Assembly: GCA_964351885.1 (NCBI GenBank)
Contig: CAYGPP010000003.1
Location: 1-64,000 of the forward strand
DNA from: Marinoscillum sp964351885
Lineage (GTDB): Bacteria > Bacteroidota > Bacteroidia > Cytophagales > Cyclobacteriaceae
DNA length: 64,000 nt
Direction of reading: 5' to 3'
In this document: one piece after another, positions 18,771-27,639 of the stretch
Numbering within the stretch: the stretch's first letter is position 1
Layout: every line of letters begins with the position of its first letter
Notes under the pieces: model-generated
Databases searched by the model: none
Told to the model about the DNA's origin: nothing
The model's input: the letters and a program-made list of their open reading frames with translations, nothing else
Position numbers and translations under genes: made by a program

Positions 18771-19694
18771 TTATTTGGTTAGCCAGTGGGAGAGGTCTTT
18801 GTTTATCAATACTTGAAGTCTAACAATTTCAGATCGGTAGATTTCATTGATTTGCATCTTCAAACCTCTAGATAATGGAGGCCTTTTAAGGTTTTTGTTC
18901 CGGAGTTGGTTCACCCAGGATTTGATCTTCTTATTACCTGATAGGTATTTCGTGAGTGCTGGAGATATTCTGGTAATAAGCGATTTCACGACACTGTTTT
19001 GTCCAATGATGCTATCGATTTTTTCATTGGCCACAAAACCAGATACGTTGAATTCAGTATCCATGGCTGGAGCATAAGTAGTATCCACACCAATAAACTG
19101 ATAGATTTCTTTGATGACAGCCTGTGGATTTTTTCTGAAATCATCATAAAGAACTACGTGCAATTGATTCTCTGGAAATAGCTCGAAGTAGTTATTCAAA
19201 TGCGAATGATAAAAACCTTCCTGGATCAGATCATTTCTTTTCCACCAGATAGATTGCTTATCTAGGACATCCTCAAAGCTGGAAGTTGGTGTTCGGCTTT
19301 CTCGTGCAAGATGAAGATAACGAGAGTACAAGCGATCTGTAGGTTGCCTTAAAATAGCAATTAACTTCACCTGCGGCATACGTTCCTTGATGGTCAACGC
19401 TGCCTTTTTTGAATACAGATACATCGGAGATACTTCACCTATGGCTTTTTGATTAGTAGCATCCTTGAATAAATCTGTGTACGACGCTTGATCTGTAATA
19501 GACCAAGGATAGTGGCGCATTTGTTCAGGATCAGTTTCTTGATCTTCAAGTCGTTCGCCTTCTAGCGCAAAGAAATTGGTTTCTTTTACCGGGCTCATAA
19601 ATACCTCTGGATGTTCATTGAGGTATTCGTACAATGAAGTGGTACCGGACTTGCCGGCTCCAATGACTAAAAAATTTGGTTCTTTTATTTCCAT
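18771..19694 (-). CDS. PAPS-dependent carbohydrate sulfotransferase
   Basis: The 307-residue protein shows both cofactor motifs of the sulfotransferase family: the 5'-phosphosulfate loop NFLVIGAGKSGTTSLYEYL near the N-terminus and the 3'-phosphate motif AILRQPTDRLYSRYLHLARE around residues 115-135. Such enzymes transfer sulfate from PAPS to sugar hydroxyls, so the polysaccharide made here is probably sulfated, a trait common in marine bacteria. It is the first gene of a three-gene unit with two glycosyltransferases and is preceded by a regulon promoter (19699-19768). No signal peptide; cytosolic action. Confidence 0.92.
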   Translation of the reverse strand: MEIKEPNFLVIGAGKSGTTSLYEYLNEHPEVFMSPVKETNFFALEGERLEDQETDPEQMRHYPWSITDQASYTDLFKDATNQKAIGEVSPMYLYSKKAALTIKERMPQVKLIAILRQPTDRLYSRYLHLARESRTPTSSFEDVLDKQSIWWKRNDLIQEGFYHSHLNNYFELFPENQLHVVLYDDFRKNPQAVIKEIYQFIGVDTTYAPAMDTEFNVSGFVANEKIDSIIGQNSVVKSLITRISPALTKYLSGNKKIKSWVNQLRNKNLKRPPLSRGLKMQINEIYRSEIVRLQVLINKDLSHWLTK

Positions 19695-19698
19695 GCTT

Positions 19699-19768
19699 CG
19701 AATCTAGATAGCAATTCACAGCTCTATTGATAAGATTCGGCAAGGCGACAAGATCTGTCGATTTTTGG
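19699..19768 (-). promoter_or_regulatory. Shared-regulon promoter of the sulfotransferase unit (one half-site degenerate)
   Basis: The distal half-site is perfect (TCGATTTTTGG at 19758-19768 on the plus strand). The proximal one, expected 21 bp away at 19737-19747, is hardly recognisable. The box at the expected 30-bp distance (19699-19706) reads TAGATTCG on the minus strand, five of six positions of TAnnTTTG, and sits 4 bp before the ATG. The fixed geometry supports it despite the weak half-site. Confidence 0.5.
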
Positions 19769-19777
19769 TATTAGAAC

Positions 19778-21082
19778 TTAAAATCGTATCAAATCAGTCC
19801 ACTTTATACGGCTTGAAAATCTTAGGAATTCATTCATATATAATCCATAAAACATCCCAAACAGAATATTAAGGATGGTTATAGTGGCGATCAGCCATAA
19901 AGGGCCATTAAGGTAAATTACAATGAGGTCTCCAATAAAATTAATGATTACCATCATCCATACCTTTTTTGCATTCACGTCTGGTTGATTATTGCTGTCT
20001 AGTGCCATCCCGGCAAATTTATCCATGGGCAATAGTATCATCGCAAAGGCAAGCACTTGTAATACAAAGACGCTTTCTCCATAATTTGATCCTCCCAAAA
20101 GCTCAACAACGAACTGTGGGATGAATAAGGAAACAAGGACGATAGGAAGAAAGGCTACTGTCAATCGAAGTACGCTTACCTGAAAATGTTTGGAGTATTC
20201 CATTCGATTATTTTGTTTGAACGACTGGGTCAGTGAATGAAAAGAAGTCATCACAAAGCCTCTTAAGGGTATCTCTAGAAGCTCGATAACCTTGAATGGA
20301 ATGGCATAAACTGCGGCAGATTCAGCATTTATCATTAACCCAATCAACAGTGTATCTGTACTCTTGAGAAGGTTACTTCCGGCCAGTGTTGATAGGCTGT
20401 ATTTACCAAAGTTGAAAAGCGAAATCATCTGATTCCATTTGGCATACATAATCTCTTTAATTGACTGGAAATAAATCAAGGCTAGCAGGCTTATGACCGC
20501 ATGACAAAGTATAAGATATTGGACGAGTTCAGTAACTGATAACTGACCTCCGTAGTGGAATATGAGAATGAGAAAAAAGAGTATGTTGACGGCTAGTCTA
20601 AACATATTCATGGTCAAGTAATTCTTCTTGCCCTGTGCCAACCAACTTTCCATTTGATGTGGTATTGAAGCTAAGAGTAAAAGCGGGTAAAACTGAATAA
20701 GTACAACGAATCGATCAATATCAAAGGAGAGTAATGAAAATCCGACCAATGAAGCGTAGCATAATAGCGCTATAAAACCACCTGTAAGAATATGTAGTAG
20801 CCAACTAGAACCGATCAAGCTACTTTTATTGTCAGCGTCATTTATGACCAATTGACGCACGAGTCCTTGCCTTACAAAGCCCGTTCGAATGAGATCAGCC
20901 AAACCTGCTGCTGAAAGAAAGATCACTATTAGACCAAAATCACTCTTGCTGGTGAGTCTTATCATCAGCATGAAATTGAGCAAACCGAAAAGTGATGCTA
21001 AGAGGTTTCCAGCTAGAACTTTCGAGTTGTCTTTTTTAGCCATTGTAATCAGCTTTCTCATATCAAAATTATAATTCAGCAA
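19778..21082 (-). CDS. Polysaccharide flippase (Wzx/MOP superfamily)
   Basis: The 434-residue protein has about 12-14 hydrophobic helices and the N-terminal pattern of oligosaccharide flippases (NLLASLFGLLNFMLMIRLTSKSDFGLIVIF). It would translocate undecaprenyl-diphosphate-linked repeat units across the inner membrane. It overlaps the upstream glycosyltransferase by 14 bp and ends the operon TolC-like/Wzc-like/GT/flippase. Confidence 0.88.
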   Translation of the reverse strand: MLNYNFDMRKLITMAKKDNSKVLAGNLLASLFGLLNFMLMIRLTSKSDFGLIVIFLSAAGLADLIRTGFVRQGLVRQLVINDADNKSSLIGSSWLLHILTGGFIALLCYASLVGFSLLSFDIDRFVVLIQFYPLLLLASIPHQMESWLAQGKKNYLTMNMFRLAVNILFFLILIFHYGGQLSVTELVQYLILCHAVISLLALIYFQSIKEIMYAKWNQMISLFNFGKYSLSTLAGSNLLKSTDTLLIGLMINAESAAVYAIPFKVIELLEIPLRGFVMTSFHSLTQSFKQNNRMEYSKHFQVSVLRLTVAFLPIVLVSLFIPQFVVELLGGSNYGESVFVLQVLAFAMILLPMDKFAGMALDSNNQPDVNAKKVWMMVIINFIGDLIVIYLNGPLWLIATITILNILFGMFYGLYMNEFLRFSSRIKWTDLIRF

Positions 21083-22241
21083 TGGCCTTTTCTAATTGTC
21101 CAGTTCTATTAGACCAATCATTAGATCTGGCCATTTGTATTCGTTTCATTTGTGCAGAGCTGTCATTACATATCACATTTTCTATGGCTTGATTAAAACT
21201 GTTGACATCAGTCGCTAGATAAACTAAATCCTGAAAGTCAGATAGGTCTGCAAAGTCAGTAGAAATCACTGGTAGTCCAGCCGCTAGATATTCGTTGATT
21301 TTGAGAGGATAGATGTTACGTGTAAATTCATTTTTCACAAATGGAATGATTGCTATATCTATTTGGGAAAGTAGCTCAGGCAATTCATTCGGTTGTTTAG
21401 ATCCTAAAAGCTGAACATTAGCTAACGACTTTAAGCGGTCACATTGCTTCTGATCCATTATCCTTCCTACAAAGACCAACTCATATTCAGGTTTTTGATT
21501 GATGATTTGTTCCAGTAAATCATAATCAACTCTAAAATCTAGAGATCCTATGTACCCAATTTTCTTCTTATTTATCTCTTTTTCTGGCTTATAGGCCTCA
21601 TGGAAAAGATCAAAATCAACTCCATTTTTTATTAATACCGTATTTGGATTGATTTGACTCTTTGACTCTAATAAAGCACTAGATGTAACTACAATCATAT
21701 CAGTCTGTGCTGCATACTGTTTCTCTACTCTTTCACCATGTTTGCTGCACCAACCTGCCGCACTTATCTCATCGTAACAATAGTAAACGGTTTTATCAAT
21801 ATTCAACGATTTTTGGATAGAGGTACCCATTATAGGGTTGAATGCATTGATCATAATTGGATTAGAAAATTTCAACCGATTCAGCACTCTCTTAATTACA
21901 AACTTAGAAATAAGACCAACCTGCATATTCATAATGAAATCAAATATGAATCCATTGTTAATCCAATTGATGGGTAGAATAGGAGGAAGAGTCAAATGTT
22001 GTAATTCTTGTCCATGATAATTAATTCTTCTAAGCCTTGGTGATAGACCCAGCATTCTTCTTACAGGAATATTGGATTGCCCCAATATTCCCATGATGAA
22101 ATCTTTGAAAGTGAACGCATAATCAATAAAAAGAACACGGTTGTTGGTCGCCAAATTGCCCATCATATGAACAACCGCCTTCATGTAATCTCCTTCCCAA
22201 GTGGTCATTGAGACACAAATTATATCTTGCTTCTTCTTCAT
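21069..22241 (-). CDS. Glycosyltransferase, GT-B fold
   Basis: The 390-residue soluble protein has a C-terminal nucleotide-sugar domain beginning KKIGYIGSLDFRVDYDLLEQI and containing LPELLSQIDIAIIPFVKNEFTRNIYPLKINEYLAAGLPVIST, the acidic acceptor motif typical of GT1/GT4-like enzymes that use short repeat-unit acceptors. It overlaps the Wzc-like gene by 4 bp and the flippase by 14 bp, indicating tight translational coupling. Donor and linkage are unknown. Confidence 0.87.
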   Translation of the reverse strand: MKKKQDIICVSMTTWEGDYMKAVVHMMGNLATNNRVLFIDYAFTFKDFIMGILGQSNIPVRRMLGLSPRLRRINYHGQELQHLTLPPILPINWINNGFIFDFIMNMQVGLISKFVIKRVLNRLKFSNPIMINAFNPIMGTSIQKSLNIDKTVYYCYDEISAAGWCSKHGERVEKQYAAQTDMIVVTSSALLESKSQINPNTVLIKNGVDFDLFHEAYKPEKEINKKKIGYIGSLDFRVDYDLLEQIINQKPEYELVFVGRIMDQKQCDRLKSLANVQLLGSKQPNELPELLSQIDIAIIPFVKNEFTRNIYPLKINEYLAAGLPVISTDFADLSDFQDLVYLATDVNSFNQAIENVICNDSSAQMKRIQMARSNDWSNRTGQLEKAIAEL

Positions 22242-24388
22242 AACGTGCCAAAGGCTGAGTTTTCTAGTTCAAATTTTGCAACCTTTCTGAGCCACTTCAC
22301 TAAGAAATTATGCTTGGTGCCAATTTCTCCAATAAACTCTTCCAGGTTGTATGTTTTGACTCCATTCAATATTAGGAATGGCTTTTTGCCTACTTTCTTT
22401 TTCCAATCTTTAATCACCTTCGTTTGAGCCACACTCCATGATTTGTCCGCTCTGGCTATCATAATGGACTCATCGGCAGATTTAGCTAGTTCGTAAGGAA
22501 TTTTTCCGTTAGACATGGGAGGCAAAACGAGAATGGTTAATCCATTTTGTTGTTTTATATTCAAATCTTTGAAACTGCTTATTTGATTCAATTTCGAATT
22601 TGCAACATAGGTTTGAATGTTCTCCTCATCTTGAACATTTTCACCTTCAGGTTGAATAATGTTAGCTTCAATGCCAGAATCTCTTAGTTCTGTTGCTAGA
22701 AGATTGGCAATAGTCTTTTTCCCTTCCCCTTCATATGTGCTGAATATAGCTACGAGTTTCGAAGGTGTTTTATCTGAAATCAATTTGGTAATAACTAGAC
22801 TTTTTATTCTGCTTAGTAGGTTTGGGTATTCTGTTTTTAACGTTCCATTGATTAAAGGAAAAGCACCAATTAGTTCGAGTTTAGATGCCTTTTCTGCTTT
22901 AGAAGGGGTACTGATAGTATTATCTAAAAGCGCCTTAGCAATCAAGAATGTCAATACAGAAAGAAGACCAAACAGAAACCCGATGGCTATTAGAAGTTTC
23001 CTCTTAGATGCAAGCGCTTGTGTGGGTAATTGTGGCCAATCCACTGTTTCCAATTGATTGGACATTTGAATATTCTGTTGACGAAGTTTACTCATGTTCA
23101 GACCATTAAGTATTTCCAAATATTCTTTTTCAGAGACACTTATTTCTCTTTCCAAGCGAGCCAAGGTAGATCCCAATGGTGCGAAATTGTCATACATAGC
23201 ATCGAGTTCATTTAATCTCTGTTTGTAGTAACTCACATTGGCTGTTTCTCTATTCAATGATATTACGTTTTCAAGCCATTGGTTGAGTAGCTGTCTGTTA
23301 GGCAAACCCTCTTTGCTGTTGCTGTATGAAAATACGATTTCTAAATCTTCCTGAATTCCCTTTTTCAATTCCTCTATTTCCACTGATACTTTTTTCTGCG
23401 AACCATTAGCATTGTCAGATGACTGTGATCTTGCTAATTGTTGAACGAGTTCGGTTAAGCGATTTCTTTTTTCCAATAAGTCACTGTTTTTAGATAGAAG
23501 ATCTTCTCGAATATGAAGCTTATTTTCAATCTCCGTCAAAGCCACTTTAGTAGCGAGTAGATTCATCTTTTTGTTCGAATACTCTTCTAATGCATTTTGC
23601 TTTTTAATAGCAATCGCTTTGGTCTGTTCTCCATAGTTAATCACTCTGGTTCCGGTTCTAAAGACAGTCAATTTATCTTCCGCCTTTATGAGTTTAGATT
23701 TTGCAAGGTCAAGTTGAGCTTGAAAGTAGGCAACAACACCACTCGTTTCAGCCACTTTAATAGCTTTATATCGATGGCTAAAGACCTCAATCACCAGTTC
23801 CACTACTTGCTTACAAATAATTGGATCCTCGGCTGTATAGTAGAGCTTCAGCATGTCACTAGACTTATGTCTTTTCACTTCCAAAGTGTTCAACAGCTTG
23901 CCACTATATAACCCATTTTCACCTCTTATGATCTTTATCAGGGCAGCATCGTTTTTATTCAGCGCAATATTCAAATTGTCATAGGTGGCTTCAATTCCTG
24001 TAGAATCATAATATGTTTTTTGCTTTGTTTCCAATAAATTGGAAGAAAGAAATTTTTGATAATTAAATGGTATTGACTTGTCGCTTTGAACCATGTAAAT
24101 ATGATTTGCCAAAAGCCTGAGCAAGACTTCTTCTACAGTTTGCTTAGACTCGATAATACTTATCAGATTATCGAAAGCATTGTTTACCGCATGATAATCT
24201 ACTTTGTCAGAAGCCCCTGACTCGATATTAAAACCAGATGCAATACCCGTATAAATCAATGCACTAGATGCATATTGTTTCTTCTGATTGTTAGTAAAGG
24301 CGAATATGAGTGCTCCCATTAGGATGGGAATGACAAGCAGATAGCTTGCGTTTCGATAAATTATTCTTCCAAATTCTAATAAACTCAT
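22238..24388 (-). CDS. Wzc/GumC-like polysaccharide co-polymerase with degenerate kinase domain
   Basis: The 716-residue protein has a TM at 13-31, a long periplasmic coiled-coil region (about 200-430), a second TM (about 470-490) and a cytosolic ATPase-like domain (about 540-700). The Walker A region reads STYEGEGKKTIANLLATEL: the residue after the conserved Lys is Lys rather than Ser/Thr. The Walker B position (GLTILVLPPMS) lacks the acidic residue of active bacterial tyrosine kinases, and no C-terminal tyrosine cluster is present. It probably sets chain length and export as a structural co-polymerase without phosphorylation. It lies 10 bp after the TolC-like gene. Confidence 0.88.
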   Translation of the reverse strand: MSLLEFGRIIYRNASYLLVIPILMGALIFAFTNNQKKQYASSALIYTGIASGFNIESGASDKVDYHAVNNAFDNLISIIESKQTVEEVLLRLLANHIYMVQSDKSIPFNYQKFLSSNLLETKQKTYYDSTGIEATYDNLNIALNKNDAALIKIIRGENGLYSGKLLNTLEVKRHKSSDMLKLYYTAEDPIICKQVVELVIEVFSHRYKAIKVAETSGVVAYFQAQLDLAKSKLIKAEDKLTVFRTGTRVINYGEQTKAIAIKKQNALEEYSNKKMNLLATKVALTEIENKLHIREDLLSKNSDLLEKRNRLTELVQQLARSQSSDNANGSQKKVSVEIEELKKGIQEDLEIVFSYSNSKEGLPNRQLLNQWLENVISLNRETANVSYYKQRLNELDAMYDNFAPLGSTLARLEREISVSEKEYLEILNGLNMSKLRQQNIQMSNQLETVDWPQLPTQALASKRKLLIAIGFLFGLLSVLTFLIAKALLDNTISTPSKAEKASKLELIGAFPLINGTLKTEYPNLLSRIKSLVITKLISDKTPSKLVAIFSTYEGEGKKTIANLLATELRDSGIEANIIQPEGENVQDEENIQTYVANSKLNQISSFKDLNIKQQNGLTILVLPPMSNGKIPYELAKSADESIMIARADKSWSVAQTKVIKDWKKKVGKKPFLILNGVKTYNLEEFIGEIGTKHNFLVKWLRKVAKFELENSAFGTL

Positions 24389-24398
24389 GATTCTAGAT

Positions 24399-25106
24399 TT
24401 AGAAGCCTAACATTACTTCGATTTCACTTCTTTTCTTGAGCGCTTGAATTCTCGATTTTGAGTATTCAGCTTCCCATAGGTTATATTGATTCTGAACAAC
24501 CAATAATTCGTCATAGGTAGCGATGCCTCCCCGAAACTCAACCTCAAGTACATTAAGGTGTTGCTTTCTAGTATTCAAGGTGTGTTCCTTCAATACTATA
24601 CCTTCAAGCATCATTAAATAATCATAATACAAACCCAAGATTTCCTTCTTTAATCTTTGCTTATGATCCTGCTGAATATGATAGGTTCTTTGTCTCTTGT
24701 TAGTAGCCTGGCGCACATAACTTTTTCTATTGACAAATTTTTCCGGATCAATAGAAAGTGTCACACCCAGATTTGGCAATACACCTACATCTGTGATAGA
24801 CTCATTGTTGTAACCGGCATAAGTATCAGCTGATATTAGATTCAAACCTACTCTGAAAGAGGATACCCAGTTTCTTTTCTTTTGAAGTATCTCTTCGTCA
24901 TACATGAGTATTTCCTCATCGAACGATTTCAACAACCCTGATTGTTCATGAACTCTGTGAACTAATGAATCAAGAATGATTGGATTTTTGATGATATGGG
25001 TTACTCTCCAGATCTCCTGTTGATAGTCGGACTCATTTTCGAGTTCTTGAGCCGATAGACTTAGCTGCAATTGAACTATGAGAACCAAGCTTAATAATGT
25101 CTTCAT
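24399..25106 (-). CDS. Short TolC-like outer-membrane export protein
   Basis: The 235-residue protein has a signal peptide (MKTLLSLVLIVQLQLSLSAQ) and one outer-membrane-efflux-type repeat: a beta-strand pair (VSSFRVGLNLISADTYAGYN and GVLPNLGVTLSID) followed by long alpha-helices (LKKEILGLYYDYLMMLEGIVLKEHTLNTRKQHLNVLE). Full TolC proteins have two such repeats over about 430 residues, so this is about half size. As the first gene of the operon with the Wzc-like protein, it could replace or assist Wza in glycan export. It has its own regulon promoter (25131-25200). Confidence 0.72.
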   Translation of the reverse strand: MKTLLSLVLIVQLQLSLSAQELENESDYQQEIWRVTHIIKNPIILDSLVHRVHEQSGLLKSFDEEILMYDEEILQKKRNWVSSFRVGLNLISADTYAGYNNESITDVGVLPNLGVTLSIDPEKFVNRKSYVRQATNKRQRTYHIQQDHKQRLKKEILGLYYDYLMMLEGIVLKEHTLNTRKQHLNVLEVEFRGGIATYDELLVVQNQYNLWEAEYSKSRIQALKKRSEIEVMLGF

Positions 25107-25130
25107 TGTATTTACCTTTTATTTCCGATT

Positions 25131-25200
25131 CAAAAATAGAAGTAGGGTAAATAGATGAGGCTGGCTATTAGATGTTTGGAGGTGATCTATCGATTTTCGG
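25131..25200 (-). promoter_or_regulatory. Shared-regulon promoter of the TolC-like/Wzc-like/GT/flippase operon
   Basis: Plus-strand half-sites TAGATGTTTGG (25169-25179) and TCGATTTTCGG (25190-25200) have a 21-bp period. After exactly 30 bp the minus strand reads TATTTTTG (25131-25138), a perfect TAnnTTTG box. The predicted leader before the ATG at 25106 is about 18 nt. Confidence 0.75.
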
Positions 25201-25277
25201 ATAGTAAGGAATGAGGTATGGAAGGCATGATAAAACTTAGACTAAACATCTAAGCCATTGATAGTGGACCTTGAATA

Positions 25278-26192
25278 TCAATTATACCTCAAGCCCTCGT
25301 ATTTATAACCCAATTTTTCGCTTTTTACACTGTTAAGAATATTCCAAATAATTCCAGCGAAAAAGGATTTGAGATGAATATTCTTAGGACTAAATACACT
25401 ACTTAGTAAATATTTAGGTATTGATATTAGAGCAAAAAACAGGTAAAATAACATTCGATTCATTCCACCAAAATTTCTTCTCATAAATAGAATTCTATTC
25501 CTAGTCTGAAAGTATGTTTTCAAGGGTGACGATTTTCCAGTAGAGATTGATTCTTTGTGAAGAATATGGCTTCTATGGTCAACTATTACCTTATAGCCTC
25601 CTTGCTTGATTTGATGTACCCAATCCAACTCCTCATAGTACAAAAAGTAGTTCTCAGGCATCATTCCTAATTCTTCCACTACAGTCTTTTTAATCATCAT
25701 AGCTGCTCCATGAGCGTATGAGGTCTCTACCAATTTGTCCGAAGTGACTAATTGGTCTTGATAACCCACTGCCTTATTTCTACCTGTTAAAGGATTAATT
25801 GGTGTGAATCCAGCATACTGAATGACGCTTGGTTGATCATAATAATATATCAGCGGACATGCTATGGCAACATCTTTATTTTCTTCTAAAACTTCTCTTA
25901 AGTTAGAAATTGTATCAAGCGAAACGATTGTATCATTATTAACATGAAAAAGAAAGTCCCCATTCGCTGCTTTGATTCCCAAGTTGTTACCTCCAGCAAA
26001 ACCAAGATTTAGGTCGCTCCTTAAGAATATTACATCAGGAAACATCGATTGAAGTTGGGATGATTTATCAATTTTTGATCCATTATCCACCACAATGATT
26101 TCTATCTCGGAAGAGTCATAGGGACCAATTGCGCTCAAAAGATCTATAGTAACATCCCACTGATTATAGTTTACGGTTATTATACTTACCAT
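25278..26192 (-). CDS. Glycosyltransferase family 2 (rhamnosyltransferase-like)
   Basis: The 304-residue protein begins MVSIITVNYNQWDVTIDLLSA and contains IIVVDNGS, LNLGFAGGNNLGIK and the DxD-like HVNNDTIV, the layout of WbbL-type GT2 enzymes, followed by the acidic YYEELDWVHQIKQGGYKV. The C-terminal 60 residues are hydrophobic and probably membrane-associated. It follows the other GT2 gene after 8 bp in one operon. The donor sugar is not certain; rhamnose is only a family-level guess. Confidence 0.88.
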   Translation of the reverse strand: MVSIITVNYNQWDVTIDLLSAIGPYDSSEIEIIVVDNGSKIDKSSQLQSMFPDVIFLRSDLNLGFAGGNNLGIKAANGDFLFHVNNDTIVSLDTISNLREVLEENKDVAIACPLIYYYDQPSVIQYAGFTPINPLTGRNKAVGYQDQLVTSDKLVETSYAHGAAMMIKKTVVEELGMMPENYFLYYEELDWVHQIKQGGYKVIVDHRSHILHKESISTGKSSPLKTYFQTRNRILFMRRNFGGMNRMLFYLFFALISIPKYLLSSVFSPKNIHLKSFFAGIIWNILNSVKSEKLGYKYEGLRYN

Positions 26193-26200
26193 GTCTCTAA

Positions 26201-27358
26201 TTATTTTCTAATAGCCTTTTCCCACGTCACAGCATAATTACCTGACAGTAGTCTAAATAGTCCCATGAACACGCTGAGATTCATAAATGAAAAATAGAAT
26301 GGCACAAATGCAATTTTGATTTTGATTTTGTGCTGTTTAAAATAATATCCAGCTGTTGATAGGACGTAAAAAAAAGTTTGAAGTAAGAATAATACTTCAT
26401 AAACCACCATCGAGGAGCTCAGTAAAAAAATATTCGAAATCAGTGCGGTGATCAAACAAAGAGGAGCGAGTGTCCACCTCAGTACGCGATGCGATACATA
26501 TTGAAAAGATAGGAGACCGTACCGAAAAGGATTCAACAATGATCTGAAAAACATTACTGCTTGTAGTCCTCCAGCGCTGATTCTTACTTTTCTTTTGACC
26601 TCTTCACTAATAGATACAGAAGACGACTCAGAAGCTATTGCTTCTGGTGCGTAAGCAACTCGATAGCCTTTTTTTGCAACAGTGATCGAGGTGATGAAAT
26701 CCTCTATAAGCATGTCTGAATTTGGACATTCATAGAGATGAGTTCTAATTGCGAATAACTCGCCTGCCGCACCTACCACACTGTTTAGCTGATAGTCCAT
26801 CTTCTTTAACCAGGATTCATATTTCCAATACAATCCTTCGCCGGATGAAGTGGCATCATCTGCATCATCAGATTTAACCATCTTTTCGCCAGCTACTGCG
26901 CCTACCATGTTGTTTTGAAAATGATGTGCAATATTTCTTAATGCTGCATCATTTAACATGGCATTGGCATCAGAGAAGACCATAATACCTGAAGTCACAT
27001 CTTTAATGACCCTGTTAACTGCGGCCAATTTTCCAGCGCGTTTTTCTGAATGATAATTGATTACGCCCATAGCAGATTTTACCATATCCGCTGATCTATC
27101 TGTTGACCCATCAGTCACGATAATGGTCTTCACCTTACTCGAAGGGTAGTTTAAGGATATACAATTGTTAATTTTTTCCTCCAGTATTTCTTCCTCATTA
27201 TAGGCTGCTATGATATGTGTGATTTCAGGAAGATCTTCATCTTCCAATTTGGGTAATGAAACCTTCTTCGCAAACAAGGTTAGAAACTTTACTACAAGGC
27301 CATAACCGACATACGTATATGCTAGTATGGCTAAAGAGATGATGAATAAAAATTCCAT
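26201..27358 (-). CDS. Membrane glycosyltransferase family 2
   Basis: The 385-residue protein has an N-terminal TM (2-25), a GT-A catalytic domain with EITHIIAAYNEEEILEEKI, VTDGSTDRSADMV, MVFSDANAML and MLIEDFITSITVAKKGYRV, and three C-terminal TM helices. This is the pattern of membrane GT2 synthases, with an imperfect QxxRW region. It is the first gene of a two-gene unit and is preceded by a regulon promoter (27411-27480). Confidence 0.88.
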   Translation of the reverse strand: MEFLFIISLAILAYTYVGYGLVVKFLTLFAKKVSLPKLEDEDLPEITHIIAAYNEEEILEEKINNCISLNYPSSKVKTIIVTDGSTDRSADMVKSAMGVINYHSEKRAGKLAAVNRVIKDVTSGIMVFSDANAMLNDAALRNIAHHFQNNMVGAVAGEKMVKSDDADDATSSGEGLYWKYESWLKKMDYQLNSVVGAAGELFAIRTHLYECPNSDMLIEDFITSITVAKKGYRVAYAPEAIASESSSVSISEEVKRKVRISAGGLQAVMFFRSLLNPFRYGLLSFQYVSHRVLRWTLAPLCLITALISNIFLLSSSMVVYEVLFLLQTFFYVLSTAGYYFKQHKIKIKIAFVPFYFSFMNLSVFMGLFRLLSGNYAVTWEKAIRK

Positions 27359-27410
27359 TTGCTTTTGATCTATTTGTTATTAACTCGTTGGTTTATAATT
27401 ATTTATAGAT

Positions 27411-27480
27411 CAAAAATAGAGTCAATAACTACTGGGAATATGAGTATTTAGACGTTTGGAATGATTGCTTCGATTTTTGG
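27411..27480 (-). promoter_or_regulatory. Shared-regulon promoter of the two-GT2 unit
   Basis: Plus-strand half-sites TAGACGTTTGG (27449-27459) and TCGATTTTTGG (27470-27480) have a 21-bp period. Exactly 30 bp further the minus strand reads TATTTTTG (27411-27418), a perfect TAnnTTTG box identical to that of the TolC-like operon. The predicted leader before ATG 27358 is about 46 nt. Confidence 0.75.
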
Positions 27481-27551
27481 TGAAAACCGAAATGTGTGTT
27501 CTGTCAAGTCTTTTAGAAAGATTAATATTGATTGGCGTATGACACCAATAA

Positions 27552-27577
27552 ACACCAAAAGACCGGATTGCTCCGGC
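27552..27577 (-). terminator. Probable terminator of the receiver/sugar-transferase/LruC operon
   Basis: CCGGA and TCCGG pair around a 4-nt loop (27563-27576). On the minus strand the stem is followed by TCTTTTGG, a T-rich tail, 64 bp after the LruC stop codon. Confidence 0.5.
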
Positions 27578-27639
27578 CCCTTGGAAATAAAAGGTAACCA
27601 CCTTCTAAAGGATCTATAATTCTGTTTGGAAGAGTAAAC

